DNA from: Opitutia bacterium ISCC 52
GTDB taxonomy: Bacteria > Verrucomicrobiota > Verrucomicrobiia > Opitutales > UBA2995
Assembly (NCBI GenBank): GCA_014529675.2
Contig: CP076040.1
Location: 2,127,894-2,191,893, forward strand
Direction of reading: 5' to 3'
Length of the DNA stretch: 64,000 nucleotides
Below are positions 8,073 to 16,497 of this stretch, piece by piece. The position numbers and the translations under genes are program-made. How positions within the stretch are numbered: position 1 is the stretch's first letter; the number at the start of each line of letters is the position of its first letter. Below the pieces are notes generated by a model. The model was not told the origin of the DNA and did not search any database. It was given only the letters and a program-made list of their open reading frames with translations.

Positions 8073-10083
8073 TTTGCAATCTCCAGTTACCGGCTGTCTC
8101 TACACCATAGTGAGGAGAACCGTCCAAGCGAAGTTCTGTTCCAGCTTTCAGGAAACCAATGTCACTCAATACTCCGCTCTGGTCTCTGTCATCAATATCG
8201 GCATTCACGCAATAAATCGACAAAGGTGCATTCTCACCGACCTGATAAAAACCTCCGCTGGATTCAGTCGCGGAAACCAATGTCACCGAATCAACAATTA
8301 CCTCTTGGTTGAATTTCAGCAGTATTGCTTCGCCTGATTCTACGAATGGGGAGCCTCCACCTGATACTCCCACCCCGATGTTTGTGCCTTCAAGTGAACC
8401 GCCATTGGATACTAGAGATAAGGTCAAGTCATCTATGGTTTCATTCGAGGAAAAATGTCCATCTCGCCAATCAAAGATGATGGGATCTTCGTTTGCGAAT
8501 TCGGTGTATCGGTGTCCGCCTGCATTTCTATGATATAGCGCCAACTCAGATAAGTGATTGATCAAAGGCTTTAGCCTCGCTTCACTGATCAGGTTTTTGC
8601 GCTCCCATTGATCTTCTGCCAGGTTGTACAGCTCGTAAGGATTGGCCGTTCCAGACCGCAGAAGCTGGCCGTCGAAAAACAGCTTCCACTGCCCCTCGTA
8701 AACGCGACCATCTAACATCGGTGAATCTACACGAATGGCCGAGGCCGCAGGATCTTCTTTGGCCTCTTTGTGATCATTGAAAAATAAAGGGGGACGGTTC
8801 TTCAGTTCTTCTCCGCGAAACGCTGAAAGGACACTGAAGCTGTCTTCCGCGCCTTTATCCCCAACCCTAAGATTCGGCAGCTTCACGCCTAACACTTCAG
8901 CAAAGGTGGTGTAAAGGTCCTGCAAGGATATGGGTGAGACACTGGTGCCGATGGGAATATGGCCACCCGGCCAGCTGACAATAAAGGGAACTCGATGCCC
9001 ACCTTCATAAGCGGACCCCTTGTGACTGCGAAAGGGACCCGATGCTATGTCGCTGTTCTTTTCAGCACCATTGTCACTCGTAAAAATCACAAGGGTCGTT
9101 TCGAACAACTTCTTCCCTGGATGTCGTGGGTCCTCGTTTTCATGCAACCAATCGATGAGACGACCAAGAGCTACATCGTTTTCGTAAATATAATTGTGGC
9201 GCATGTCCATGGGTTGCCCCGCCACAGTTCTGGCAGCTCCATCAACAAGAACACCACCGATGGATTCATCAGGTGTATAAGGTCCGTGATTGGAGTTTGA
9301 AGGATAATAAAGAAAAAATGGTTTTTCTTTCGTATCCGTATTTTTGATATGGTCATTCAGGAAATTAATTGCGTTATCAGAATGACGGCTCCCAAGTTTA
9401 GTTAAAATGTAGGCGTTAGGACCCGTTGCTTCAGTTTCTTTTCCGATACCGGTTGCCCCAATCACTGTCCTGCCATCAATGTGGCCTGGGCCACGAATAT
9501 TCACCGTCTTTCCATCCTTAATGTCCGGACCGGATGACTTGTGTGAACGCGAAGTGTATCGTGCTACATCGAATCCATGATCCAGAGGAGAAGTGTGTAG
9601 TGGCTTAGTAAGATCTGCATCGTCCCAACCTGCTGCTGGACGCCCATCCGACTGACGATAGCGAAGCCCTACATGCCACTTGCCAAACATAGCTGTTTTA
9701 TAACCGTTGTCTTTTAGCATGGAGGCAATGGTGGGTCGATCAGCCTCAATCATGGGGTCGCCTTGAGAGCCAAAGAGCACCCAGTGCTTTAAACGATTAC
9801 GCCACGGATAGCGGCCTGTAAGTAAGCCATACCGGGTAGGCGTGCACCTCGAAGATGGAGTATGCGCATCCGTGAAGCGCATACCTAGTTCTGCCAATCG
9901 TTCCATCTGTGGGGTGTGCACCTGTACTTCGTCTGCATTTCCGGTAAAGTCCTGGTAAGCGCTTGTGTCTCCCATCCCCATGTCGTCTGCCATCATGAGG
10001 ATGATGTTTGGTTTCGTTTGAGAGTAGGTGTTCAGGAACGAAACAAATAATAACAGCGCGATAAACTTATAATTCTTCATCAT
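8041..10083 (-). CDS. Family S1 arylsulfatase-like protein with C-terminal beta domain
   Basis: Secreted sulfatase of 680 residues, clearly longer than the usual 450-550. Sec signal at residues 1-21, metal motif MADDMG near 32-35, formylglycine site CTPTR at Cys80 (canonical CxPxR), and TSDNG near the middle followed by the basic SHKGSAYEGGHRVPF stretch. From about residue 540 there is an additional beta-rich, glycine/serine-rich domain, likely a carbohydrate-binding or adhesion module. The 5' end is coupled to the PQQ-propeller gene, whose stop lies only 2 bp upstream, so the two should be co-transcribed. The 3' end overlaps a decayed gene on the other strand. It belongs to the same branch as the interrupted sulfatase at 22225 (shared GMRFTDAH stretch before the active site). 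The substrate is unknown. Confidence 0.88.
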   Translation of the reverse strand: MMKNYKFIALLLFVSFLNTYSQTKPNIILMMADDMGMGDTSAYQDFTGNADEVQVHTPQMERLAELGMRFTDAHTPSSRCTPTRYGLLTGRYPWRNRLKHWVLFGSQGDPMIEADRPTIASMLKDNGYKTAMFGKWHVGLRYRQSDGRPAAGWDDADLTKPLHTSPLDHGFDVARYTSRSHKSSGPDIKDGKTVNIRGPGHIDGRTVIGATGIGKETEATGPNAYILTKLGSRHSDNAINFLNDHIKNTDTKEKPFFLYYPSNSNHGPYTPDESIGGVLVDGAARTVAGQPMDMRHNYIYENDVALGRLIDWLHENEDPRHPGKKLFETTLVIFTSDNGAEKNSDIASGPFRSHKGSAYEGGHRVPFIVSWPGGHIPIGTSVSPISLQDLYTTFAEVLGVKLPNLRVGDKGAEDSFSVLSAFRGEELKNRPPLFFNDHKEAKEDPAASAIRVDSPMLDGRVYEGQWKLFFDGQLLRSGTANPYELYNLAEDQWERKNLISEARLKPLINHLSELALYHRNAGGHRYTEFANEDPIIFDWRDGHFSSNETIDDLTLSLVSNGGSLEGTNIGVGVSGGGSPFVESGEAILLKFNQEVIVDSVTLVSATESSGGFYQVGENAPLSIYCVNADIDDRDQSGVLSDIGFLKAGTELRLDGSPHYGVETAGNWRLQSLSVRKVKSD

Positions 10084-10085
10084 CC

Positions 10086-11615
10086 CTAATTTCCTATGGC
10101 GATTAATTCACGAATTGTATGAGCGAATACCTTTCCGTTTGAGAAAGAAAGACTAGCCCGCGTCCAGGATTTGCCCACGGGGCCTAAATCATTAACGGCC
10201 TCTATAGCACTTTCGTTGAGCACATTCACATCGTGTCTGATGACATACACCGTCCCGCTCATAACGGGAATGCACAGGTAGTCCCCCGCCACAGACATCG
10301 TTGGTGCAGCGATATGTCCCCAGCCATTTCCTTTGGAACGTGCATCATCAAATACAACATATCCCCTCGAATTGATCATATCGTTCTCTGCAAAGGCTTG
10401 GAGTCTCATTTCCGGCTCATCCTTAGATCTCGGCGCCACGTACCACTTGAATTGCTCTTCATCTCCAGGAACTCGTGAAAGCTGTAGAGGTAATTCCAAG
10501 TGCTCTACAGCGCCTGTATCCACGTTTACTGGACCTAGATAGGGCGAGGTATAACTGCGATAATAGTGATAATTTCCTACTAACAAGTTCGATCCCTGAG
10601 TGATCATCCTTCCTTTTTTGGATTCCAAGGTTACTCGAGTGGAGGTCCAAGCATCTCCACTACGTTTGCGCGTAGAAATATCATCAATAATTGAGACCTG
10701 TTTCTCAATTTGTCCGGATACGGCATTCAAGGTCAGGTGTGAAGCCTTGTGAAAGATATGAACCTTATCGTTTCGAATAAGATTCGTCTGTGTGCTCATG
10801 TAACCCTCAAGCGGTAGCGTACACATGGTAGTTCCAGTATTCAGGTTCACCAGTGACACGCCTTCTGGTCGTTCCGGCGGAGAGTGCCCTCCCCTGCGTC
10901 CAACCAAAGCAACGGAGCGACCGTCGCTAAGTCTTTGAGGAAGTATAGCACAGCCCATGTTCACCCCACAGCTGGTCGTCCACACTTCTTCCCCCGTTTC
11001 TATATTCAAAGCCTGTAATTTGGTCCACTTCTGAAAAGGCTCATCTTTATGGGTGTGTGGAAATTTTCCTTCCTCAGGAGGATAACTATGGGACGTATAG
11101 ATGAGCTTCCCATCATGCAGAAATGGAATGGACAGCCCCACGGTCAATAAGTCACGCTTCCAGACGGTTTTATCTATAAGGTCAAAACACACAATCGTCC
11201 CCGAGGCATTGCTAAAGACGACCCGCTCACCATCGCACACCGCGGGTGGAGAGCTACTGTCACTAAAAGCTCCTGATATTCTTAATGGATACGGTCCTGG
11301 GATAGGTCGCTTCCACTGAACCTTTCCGGATTTTGCATCCACACACCAAGCGACAATATCGCTAGCTAGTTTCGTATCCTTTTGAACCTGCTTCACAGTA
11401 GAAAAGAACACCTTACCATTTGAAACAATGGGTGTGCTTTGTCCGGTTTCAGGGAGTGTTGCTTTCCATGCGATGTTTTGATCAAGCGCTACGCTCCATT
11501 CAGTTGGATGATTCTCTTCAATCTGAAAATCACCCGAAGGGCCACCTCCTTGAGGCCAGTCTTCAGCAGCAGAAATTACAGACACAAAAAGAGCAACGAC
11601 AGATATAGATTTCAT
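10086..11615 (-). CDS. PQQ-type beta-propeller protein, secreted
   Basis: A 509-residue protein with a short Sec signal (MKSISVVALFVSVISAAEDW) and repeated W-x-x-x-L / G-K-V-F-F blades, as in PQQ-binding-like/outer-membrane-assembly-like propellers (PF13360 type). The WPQGGGPSGDF start is characteristic of PVC periplasmic propellers. In related proteins the role ranges from quinoprotein dehydrogenase to scaffold. I cannot see a convincing set of PQQ or calcium ligands, so enzyme activity is open. It lies 2 bp upstream of the large sulfatase at 8041-10083 and is probably translated with it, suggesting joint action in the periplasm. The gap to the upstream sulfatase is 189 bp. Confidence 0.8.
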   Translation of the reverse strand: MKSISVVALFVSVISAAEDWPQGGGPSGDFQIEENHPTEWSVALDQNIAWKATLPETGQSTPIVSNGKVFFSTVKQVQKDTKLASDIVAWCVDAKSGKVQWKRPIPGPYPLRISGAFSDSSSPPAVCDGERVVFSNASGTIVCFDLIDKTVWKRDLLTVGLSIPFLHDGKLIYTSHSYPPEEGKFPHTHKDEPFQKWTKLQALNIETGEEVWTTSCGVNMGCAILPQRLSDGRSVALVGRRGGHSPPERPEGVSLVNLNTGTTMCTLPLEGYMSTQTNLIRNDKVHIFHKASHLTLNAVSGQIEKQVSIIDDISTRKRSGDAWTSTRVTLESKKGRMITQGSNLLVGNYHYYRSYTSPYLGPVNVDTGAVEHLELPLQLSRVPGDEEQFKWYVAPRSKDEPEMRLQAFAENDMINSRGYVVFDDARSKGNGWGHIAAPTMSVAGDYLCIPVMSGTVYVIRHDVNVLNESAIEAVNDLGPVGKSWTRASLSFSNGKVFAHTIRELIAIGN

Positions 11616-11804
11616 TCGAATGGGTAGTAGGAAGAAAATACTTCAAAGAGGAAAAAATCACTAAGAACTGACCTGCCAGCTGAGGCAAGCGATCATCTGA
11701 AATGAATTAACCACCACTATATGAGACTCCCTCTATGGTCCAATCAACTCTTGCAGATCTTATTTTCTACCAAGACAAGAATGGATGCGTCGTAGTATTA
11801 GCCC

Positions 11805-13478
11805 CTAATTATTCTCCCGCGCCCGCTTTGCCTTACGTATCTCGTAAACACTGAAGTGTTGTGCTTCATCCCAGTGAATGACTCCTGCTCGCTCAGCCCA
11901 TTCGTCGTAGGCTTTTATGAGCTTCTTGGCGATGTCTGGATACTTATTAATCAGATCATTGGATTCACTGCGGTCAGCATCCAAATCAAAAAGCTCCCAG
12001 GGTTTGTCGTAATAGGATACCAGCTTCCATCGACCAAGCCGGGATATTCGATTTCCTTCGTGCTCAATACATATGGGCTCCTGATGAATGGGAATATTGC
12101 TGCCTTTTAGCGTTTCCACAAAACTAACACCTTCTCCTCTCGGAACTTTTTTTCCTTTGTAATGAGAAGGACGACTCGCGTCTGCAACATCCATGATCGT
12201 TTCAACAATATCAGGCAAGTAACCATACTGGCGAACAAAACGGTTTTTTGGTCCAGCACTTATCCCGTCTGGCCAATGCACGACCATGGGAGTCTGAACG
12301 CCTCCTTGATGAGTATAATGTTTGTATTCGCGAAACGGCGTATTCGACAGGGTGGCCCAGCCACGGCCGTATTTGTTGCCGCCTTTTCCGTATTGCCCCA
12401 AATCTTCAAACTTAAATTGACCAAGCGGTCCCGTCTCCGCTTCTCCTCCATTGTCTGATAAAAAGAAAATCAAGGTGTTCTCCAGGTCATTGGTGTCCTC
12501 CAGGTGCTTAATGAGTTTGCCGATATTTTGATCCACCCGATCCACCATGGCTGCGTAGGTAGACATGATCGCATCCATCTCGTTTTGCTTTTCGGGTGTT
12601 AACGTATCCCAAGCTGGTACCACATCAGGACGAGGAGCCAGTTTGGTGTTTTTGGGGACTAATCCCATTTCTTTCTGCTTTGCTAGTCGTTTGGCGCGCA
12701 GCACATCCCAGCCCTCCATAAATCGTCCTCGATATTTTTCATAATCCTCGGGCATGCATTGGAGAGGAAAGTGAGGCGCATTATAGGCCAGGTAGAGAAA
12801 GAACGGTTCACCTACTCGTTCATTCTGATGATCTGTAATGTAATCGATGGCTTCTTCCGAAATCGCATCCGTAATGTAGTAACGCTCAACATGAGCTCGA
12901 ATAGGATTATTGCCGCGGTACAAATTTCTTGGATCAAAGAAGTCGGACGTTCCAGCCAGGTGCCCATAGAAGCGATCAAAGCCACGCTGAGTAGGCCAAG
13001 TTTCTGGTTGCCCGGAAGCCAAATGCCATTTTCCCGTTATATAAGTTCCGTATCCCGCTTCTTGCAGCATTTCTGGCAAGGTTGGAATATGTGAATAGAG
13101 ATATCCTTGATACGCAGAAGGCACGTCGGCCATATCTTCCTCGGTCAAAGCCACATAACCTCTGGATACTCCCGGAGGAGCATCTTCGTTATTACTCATG
13201 GGTAAGGTCATATGACCTATGCCTACCTGATGTGGATGAAGCCCTGTCATCAAAGTAGCCCGGGTAGGACAACAACGAGCTGCATTGTAGAATTGATCAA
13301 AACGTAGTCCATCGGAGGCTAAGCGATCGATATTGGGTGTTTCAACCATGCCGCCGTAACACCCGATATTTGACCAACCCATATCGTCGACCAGGATGAG
13401 AATTACGTTGGGGCGCTCGGACTTCAAAGGTGAACAAATAAAGACGATCAGCAGAAGATGGATTAAGTATATTTTCAT
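11805..13478 (-). CDS. Family S1 arylsulfatase (AtsA-like)
   Basis: Secreted sulfatase of 557 residues. A Sec signal (LIHLLLIVFICSPLKS) leads straight into RPNVILILVDDMGWSNIGCYGG, the classic arylsulfatase N-terminus with the DD metal pair. The formylglycine motif is CCPTR with Cys69 as the modified residue, followed by ATLMTGLHPHQVGIGHM. The second metal site is SDNGG, and a long insertion in the middle holds the HQGGVQTPMVVHWPDG stretch typical of AtsA-type enzymes. The length and motifs fit arylsulfatase A/N-acetylgalactosamine-sulfatase relatives. A 20-bp palindrome sits 31 bp upstream of the ATG and a terminator of the preceding sulfatase lies just beyond it, so this gene likely starts its own unit. 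Confidence 0.9.
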   Translation of the reverse strand: MKIYLIHLLLIVFICSPLKSERPNVILILVDDMGWSNIGCYGGMVETPNIDRLASDGLRFDQFYNAARCCPTRATLMTGLHPHQVGIGHMTLPMSNNEDAPPGVSRGYVALTEEDMADVPSAYQGYLYSHIPTLPEMLQEAGYGTYITGKWHLASGQPETWPTQRGFDRFYGHLAGTSDFFDPRNLYRGNNPIRAHVERYYITDAISEEAIDYITDHQNERVGEPFFLYLAYNAPHFPLQCMPEDYEKYRGRFMEGWDVLRAKRLAKQKEMGLVPKNTKLAPRPDVVPAWDTLTPEKQNEMDAIMSTYAAMVDRVDQNIGKLIKHLEDTNDLENTLIFFLSDNGGEAETGPLGQFKFEDLGQYGKGGNKYGRGWATLSNTPFREYKHYTHQGGVQTPMVVHWPDGISAGPKNRFVRQYGYLPDIVETIMDVADASRPSHYKGKKVPRGEGVSFVETLKGSNIPIHQEPICIEHEGNRISRLGRWKLVSYYDKPWELFDLDADRSESNDLINKYPDIAKKLIKAYDEWAERAGVIHWDEAQHFSVYEIRKAKRARENN

Positions 13479-13508
13479 AAAAGATATCAGAACTTATAAA
13501 TACATTCT

Positions 13509-13528
13509 CCATGGTCTCTCGACCATGG
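13509..13528. promoter_or_regulatory. Palindrome with TGGTC/GACCA half-sites
   Basis: CCATGGTC, TCTC, GACCATGG is a perfect 8-bp inverted repeat 31 bp upstream of the arylsulfatase ATG. Its core half-sites TGGTC and GACCA are the same as in the palindrome upstream of the hydratase gene at 33076, which favours a shared operator over a terminator. No T-run follows it. Confidence 0.5.
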
Positions 13529-13539
13529 CTACACTAAAC

Positions 13540-13568
13540 AAAAAGTAGCAATGGTGGTGACACCATTG
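13540..13568 (-). terminator. Rho-independent terminator of the sulfatase at 13581-15125
   Basis: On the minus strand the hairpin CAATGGTG, TCAC, CACCATTG (perfect 8-bp stem) begins 13 bp past the TGA stop and is followed by CTACTTTTTGTTTAG, a T-rich tract. Position and form fit an intrinsic terminator. Confidence 0.6.
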
Positions 13569-13580
13569 GCCGACCATCAC

Positions 13581-15125
13581 TCATCGTATCCCCTGAACTT
13601 TGGGCCGTTCTTTCGGCAATGGAACTTCCGTCATGGATTCATATTCATTAGCCATCACTCTGCCCGCTCTCACCGTATAACCGGCAGGAGGCTTGGAAAT
13701 AGATTTCAAACTCACCTCATCAACTCGGCTCACCAGTTCATTCCGCATGTCTTTGATTTGGCTTCCGAATCTTGAATCATAAGCCAGGTTCACAAACTCA
13801 TGAGGGTCATTCTCATGGTCATACAACTCTTCCAAGTGATTCCATTCGTAGTAAATATACCGATACCGAGCACCTCTCAGTGAATGTCCTGTCTTCTCCC
13901 CGGGAAATGTGAAACTGGTTAAAGCCCGGTGATCACGTTTCTTATTCGGATTCTCAAGTAGCGGCACTACGCTTACTCCATTGCAATGTTCAGGCGTGTC
14001 GAAGCCAGCCAAATCTACCAACGTCGGGTAAACATCCAGCAAGCTGACAGGTTCGCTGATCACGGTACCGGCTTTTCCAATACCAGGTGCTTTCACGAAA
14101 AAAGGAACGCGGGTTGACTCTTCCCAGAGAGTAAATTTTTCCAAATTTTCTTTTTCTCCAATATGCATGCCATGATCCGACCAAAGCACTACTATAGTTT
14201 CATCGGCTTTTCCTGATTCCTCAAGCGCATCCAATAGTCGCATGATTTGAGCATCCGCAAAACTGATGGACGCCAAGTAGGCCTGAATCACATGCTTCCA
14301 TTGCTTATTCTCCAAGACAAACTTATGCCAGCCTCGTCGAATGTGGACCAAGGCATCTTCCAGATCATGCTCTGCTATCTCCAGCTCTGGAATATCCTCG
14401 AGTGGATACATGTCGAAATACTTTTGCGGCACCTCCCAAGGCATGTGGGGTCGAAAAATACCACAAGCGAGATAGAGTGGATGTTCCCGCGGACGATTTA
14501 ATTCGTAGCGCACCCAATCAACCAACTGGTGGTCGATCATTTTTTTATCTTCCGCTTGAATCGGCCCCCATGTGAACCACTTATGCCGACCTCCTTCAAA
14601 CTGCTCTGGATTGATAACATCCTCAGGGGCACTGATTTGATGGCCCATGGGAACAGAAATACTCGGATAATAAAAATCCCAACCATCCGGATCCGCTTGA
14701 TTCGAGGTAAGCCACGGTGGAGCGAGTGAATGATAGATCTTTCCGCCCGCCAAAGTTTCATATCCACGGTTCTTAAAAAACTGCTCAACCGTTTCTATGT
14801 CTTTAAGAATCGGAATCTCCCGCCATTTAGGTCCGTCAAACCAGACGTTTTGCATAACACCGGATTTGGACGGTTGAACACCAGTCATATTGGCCAAACG
14901 CGAAGAGGCACACGCAGGTGATGCACAATGCGCATTGGCAAAAGTAACGCCTTCTGCAGCCAATCGATCCAACCCAGGTGTCTTGGCAATATCCAATCCT
15001 CCAAGTGGCCCAATCCAATCATTCATATCATCGACCGCGATGAATAAGATATTGGGTTGTTTGCTGAACAAAGGTGTCAGGAAAAGAAATGAGACCAGAA
15101 CAAAGATTGTTAATTTCTTGGTCAT
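13581..15125 (-). CDS. Family S1 iduronate-2-sulfatase-like protein, CxSxR type
   Basis: Secreted sulfatase of 514 residues. Sec signal at residues 1-21, then ILFIAVDDMNDW, the characteristic N-terminus of the iduronate-2-sulfatase-like branch. The active-site motif is CASSR at Cys72, so the usual proline is serine. The second metal site is WSDHGMHIGEKENLEKFTLWEES, also typical of that branch. Relatives act on 2-O-sulfated uronates and other sulfated sugars, but substrate cannot be read from sequence. The gene is preceded by an imperfect hairpin repeat (15157-15193) and followed by a clear terminator, so it is probably transcribed alone or from the Gfo/Idh gene upstream (82-bp gap). Confidence 0.88.
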   Translation of the reverse strand: MTKKLTIFVLVSFLFLTPLFSKQPNILFIAVDDMNDWIGPLGGLDIAKTPGLDRLAAEGVTFANAHCASPACASSRLANMTGVQPSKSGVMQNVWFDGPKWREIPILKDIETVEQFFKNRGYETLAGGKIYHSLAPPWLTSNQADPDGWDFYYPSISVPMGHQISAPEDVINPEQFEGGRHKWFTWGPIQAEDKKMIDHQLVDWVRYELNRPREHPLYLACGIFRPHMPWEVPQKYFDMYPLEDIPELEIAEHDLEDALVHIRRGWHKFVLENKQWKHVIQAYLASISFADAQIMRLLDALEESGKADETIVVLWSDHGMHIGEKENLEKFTLWEESTRVPFFVKAPGIGKAGTVISEPVSLLDVYPTLVDLAGFDTPEHCNGVSVVPLLENPNKKRDHRALTSFTFPGEKTGHSLRGARYRYIYYEWNHLEELYDHENDPHEFVNLAYDSRFGSQIKDMRNELVSRVDEVSLKSISKPPAGYTVRAGRVMANEYESMTEVPLPKERPKVQGIR

Positions 15126-15156
15126 ATAAGCCTGGATTTAAATATGTTATCCTACA

Positions 15157-15193
15157 GGTGTCAGGGTTCAGTAACTTACTGACATCCGACACC
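15157..15193. repeat. Imperfect 18-bp-arm hairpin repeat
   Basis: Arms 15157-15174 and 15176-15193 pair at 14 of 18 positions around the perfect core CAGTAA-C-TTACTG. The right arm runs on into CTGAACACTGAAACC, so CTGA(A)CAC-type units recur. It lies between a Gfo/Idh stop and a sulfatase start. No strong T-run follows; it could be a dispersed intergenic element or a weak terminator. Confidence 0.5.
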
Positions 15194-15207
15194 TGAACAC
15201 TGAAACC

Positions 15208-16344
15208 TTACTCAGAGAACGTCTCATCCGGTAGTCTAACCAGTTCCCCGCCCTTTAGCGCTGAGTCATGGGCGAGAATACCGGTGCAGGTCCAATTGGC
15301 CGATTGCTTGGCGTTGGGCCATGGGTCACGGCCTTGGATCAGTGCATCCACAAACTCATGAGCCAGATGAGGGTGGGAACCGCCGTGGCCGGCACCCTGA
15401 GTGAAAGACAAATGCTCCTCGTCTCCTTCATCACCGCCGTAAACACCGCCAAGCGTAAAGGGAGCCACTTCATCGGGTAGCAGATGACCAAAGTCAGGGC
15501 ATTGCACCTTCTCAGGGATTTCAGGTTCCGGTTTCTTTGCCGTGTGAACGACCAGGGGTTCGCCTTCGATCAATGGCCATTCGACTGATTTATCAACGCC
15601 GTAGACATCGATGCTTTCGCGATACTGACGAGCAACATCAAATAGTGACCGGATGATGCGTGCCGTCAGGTCGCTGTCCCGCATTTTGATATGAGTGGTC
15701 TCAATTGCGAATGGAGAATTGTAGTGATGATGCATCTCTTCGCGGATAGTTCCTGATGGAAAACAGCTCACATATTCTGCATCCTTTTTCGGCAAACCAA
15801 GGACTGGACCGACGCAGTGTGTAGCATAGTACATCGGCGGTAGACCTGGCCAATAACCAGGCCATCCATCCATGTCCTGTTGATGGGATGCTTGGAGAAA
15901 TTGCAATTTGCCTAGCTCACCATCCTCAAAAAGTTTTTTCATGTAGAGGAACTCGCGCGAGTAAACCACGGTTTCCATCATCATGTATTTTAAGCCAGTT
16001 TCATTGACCAAACGAATGATCTCCAAGCAGTCTTCTACCGAAGTTGCCATAGGCACGGTACAGGCCACATGCTTGCCGGCCTTTAGTGCGGCAATCGATT
16101 GTTCTGCATGATTTGGGATAGGTGAGTTTATGTGGACGGCATCCACCTCTGGGTCTTTAAGCAACTCATTATAATCGGTATAGCGTTTTTCCACTCCATA
16201 CTTGTCGCCTACTTCATTGAGCGCAGATTCGGTGCGCTGGCAAATGGCATACATGTTCGCTTGAGCATGTTTTTGATAGATGGGAATGAACTCGGCGCCG
16301 AATCCGAGACCGACGATGGCTATATTGATTTTCTTATCACTCAT
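15208..16344 (-). CDS. Cytoplasmic Gfo/Idh/MocA family protein lacking EKP motif
   Basis: A 378-residue protein with an N-terminal Rossmann fold (IAIVGLGFGAEFIPIY, GxGxxA-type) and no signal peptide, so probably cytoplasmic. The family motif that carries the catalytic lysine (usually CEKPLA) reads CTVPMATS at about residue 95, so the lysine is missing. The C-terminal domain has metal-like histidine clusters (MHHHYNSPF and GHGGSHPHLAHEF). PVC genomes carry many such paralogues of unknown substrate. A non-dehydrogenase activity or altered chemistry is possible. It lies between the large ThuA-dehydrogenase-cytochrome gene (153-bp gap containing an inverted repeat element) and a sulfatase. No Shine-Dalgarno is seen. 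Confidence 0.8.
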   Translation of the reverse strand: MSDKKINIAIVGLGFGAEFIPIYQKHAQANMYAICQRTESALNEVGDKYGVEKRYTDYNELLKDPEVDAVHINSPIPNHAEQSIAALKAGKHVACTVPMATSVEDCLEIIRLVNETGLKYMMMETVVYSREFLYMKKLFEDGELGKLQFLQASHQQDMDGWPGYWPGLPPMYYATHCVGPVLGLPKKDAEYVSCFPSGTIREEMHHHYNSPFAIETTHIKMRDSDLTARIIRSLFDVARQYRESIDVYGVDKSVEWPLIEGEPLVVHTAKKPEPEIPEKVQCPDFGHLLPDEVAPFTLGGVYGGDEGDEEHLSFTQGAGHGGSHPHLAHEFVDALIQGRDPWPNAKQSANWTCTGILAHDSALKGGELVRLPDETFSE

Positions 16345-16369
16345 ATGGGTATACTATTTGATGGAATTA

Positions 16370-16480
16370 TTAACCACTTCACGACTGAAATGAGAAGGCC
16401 TGACAATAGACGCACATGTACGCAAATGCCCAATCACGTATTTCATGAATCTGAGTTTATCTGAGTTCATCTGTGGTTAA
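16370..16480. repeat. Inverted intergenic element with about 10-bp periodic units
   Basis: The element starts TTAACCAC and ends GTGGTTAA. The left part contains ACGCACATGTACGCAAAT; the right part, read in reverse complement, contains CACAGATGAA CTCAGATAAA CTCAGATTCA, a degenerate 10-bp repeat. A similar element with the same ends lies at 52232-52333. It fills most of the gap between two minus-strand genes. Confidence 0.6.
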
Positions 16481-16497
16481 CTTTCGTTTCTAAGTTT

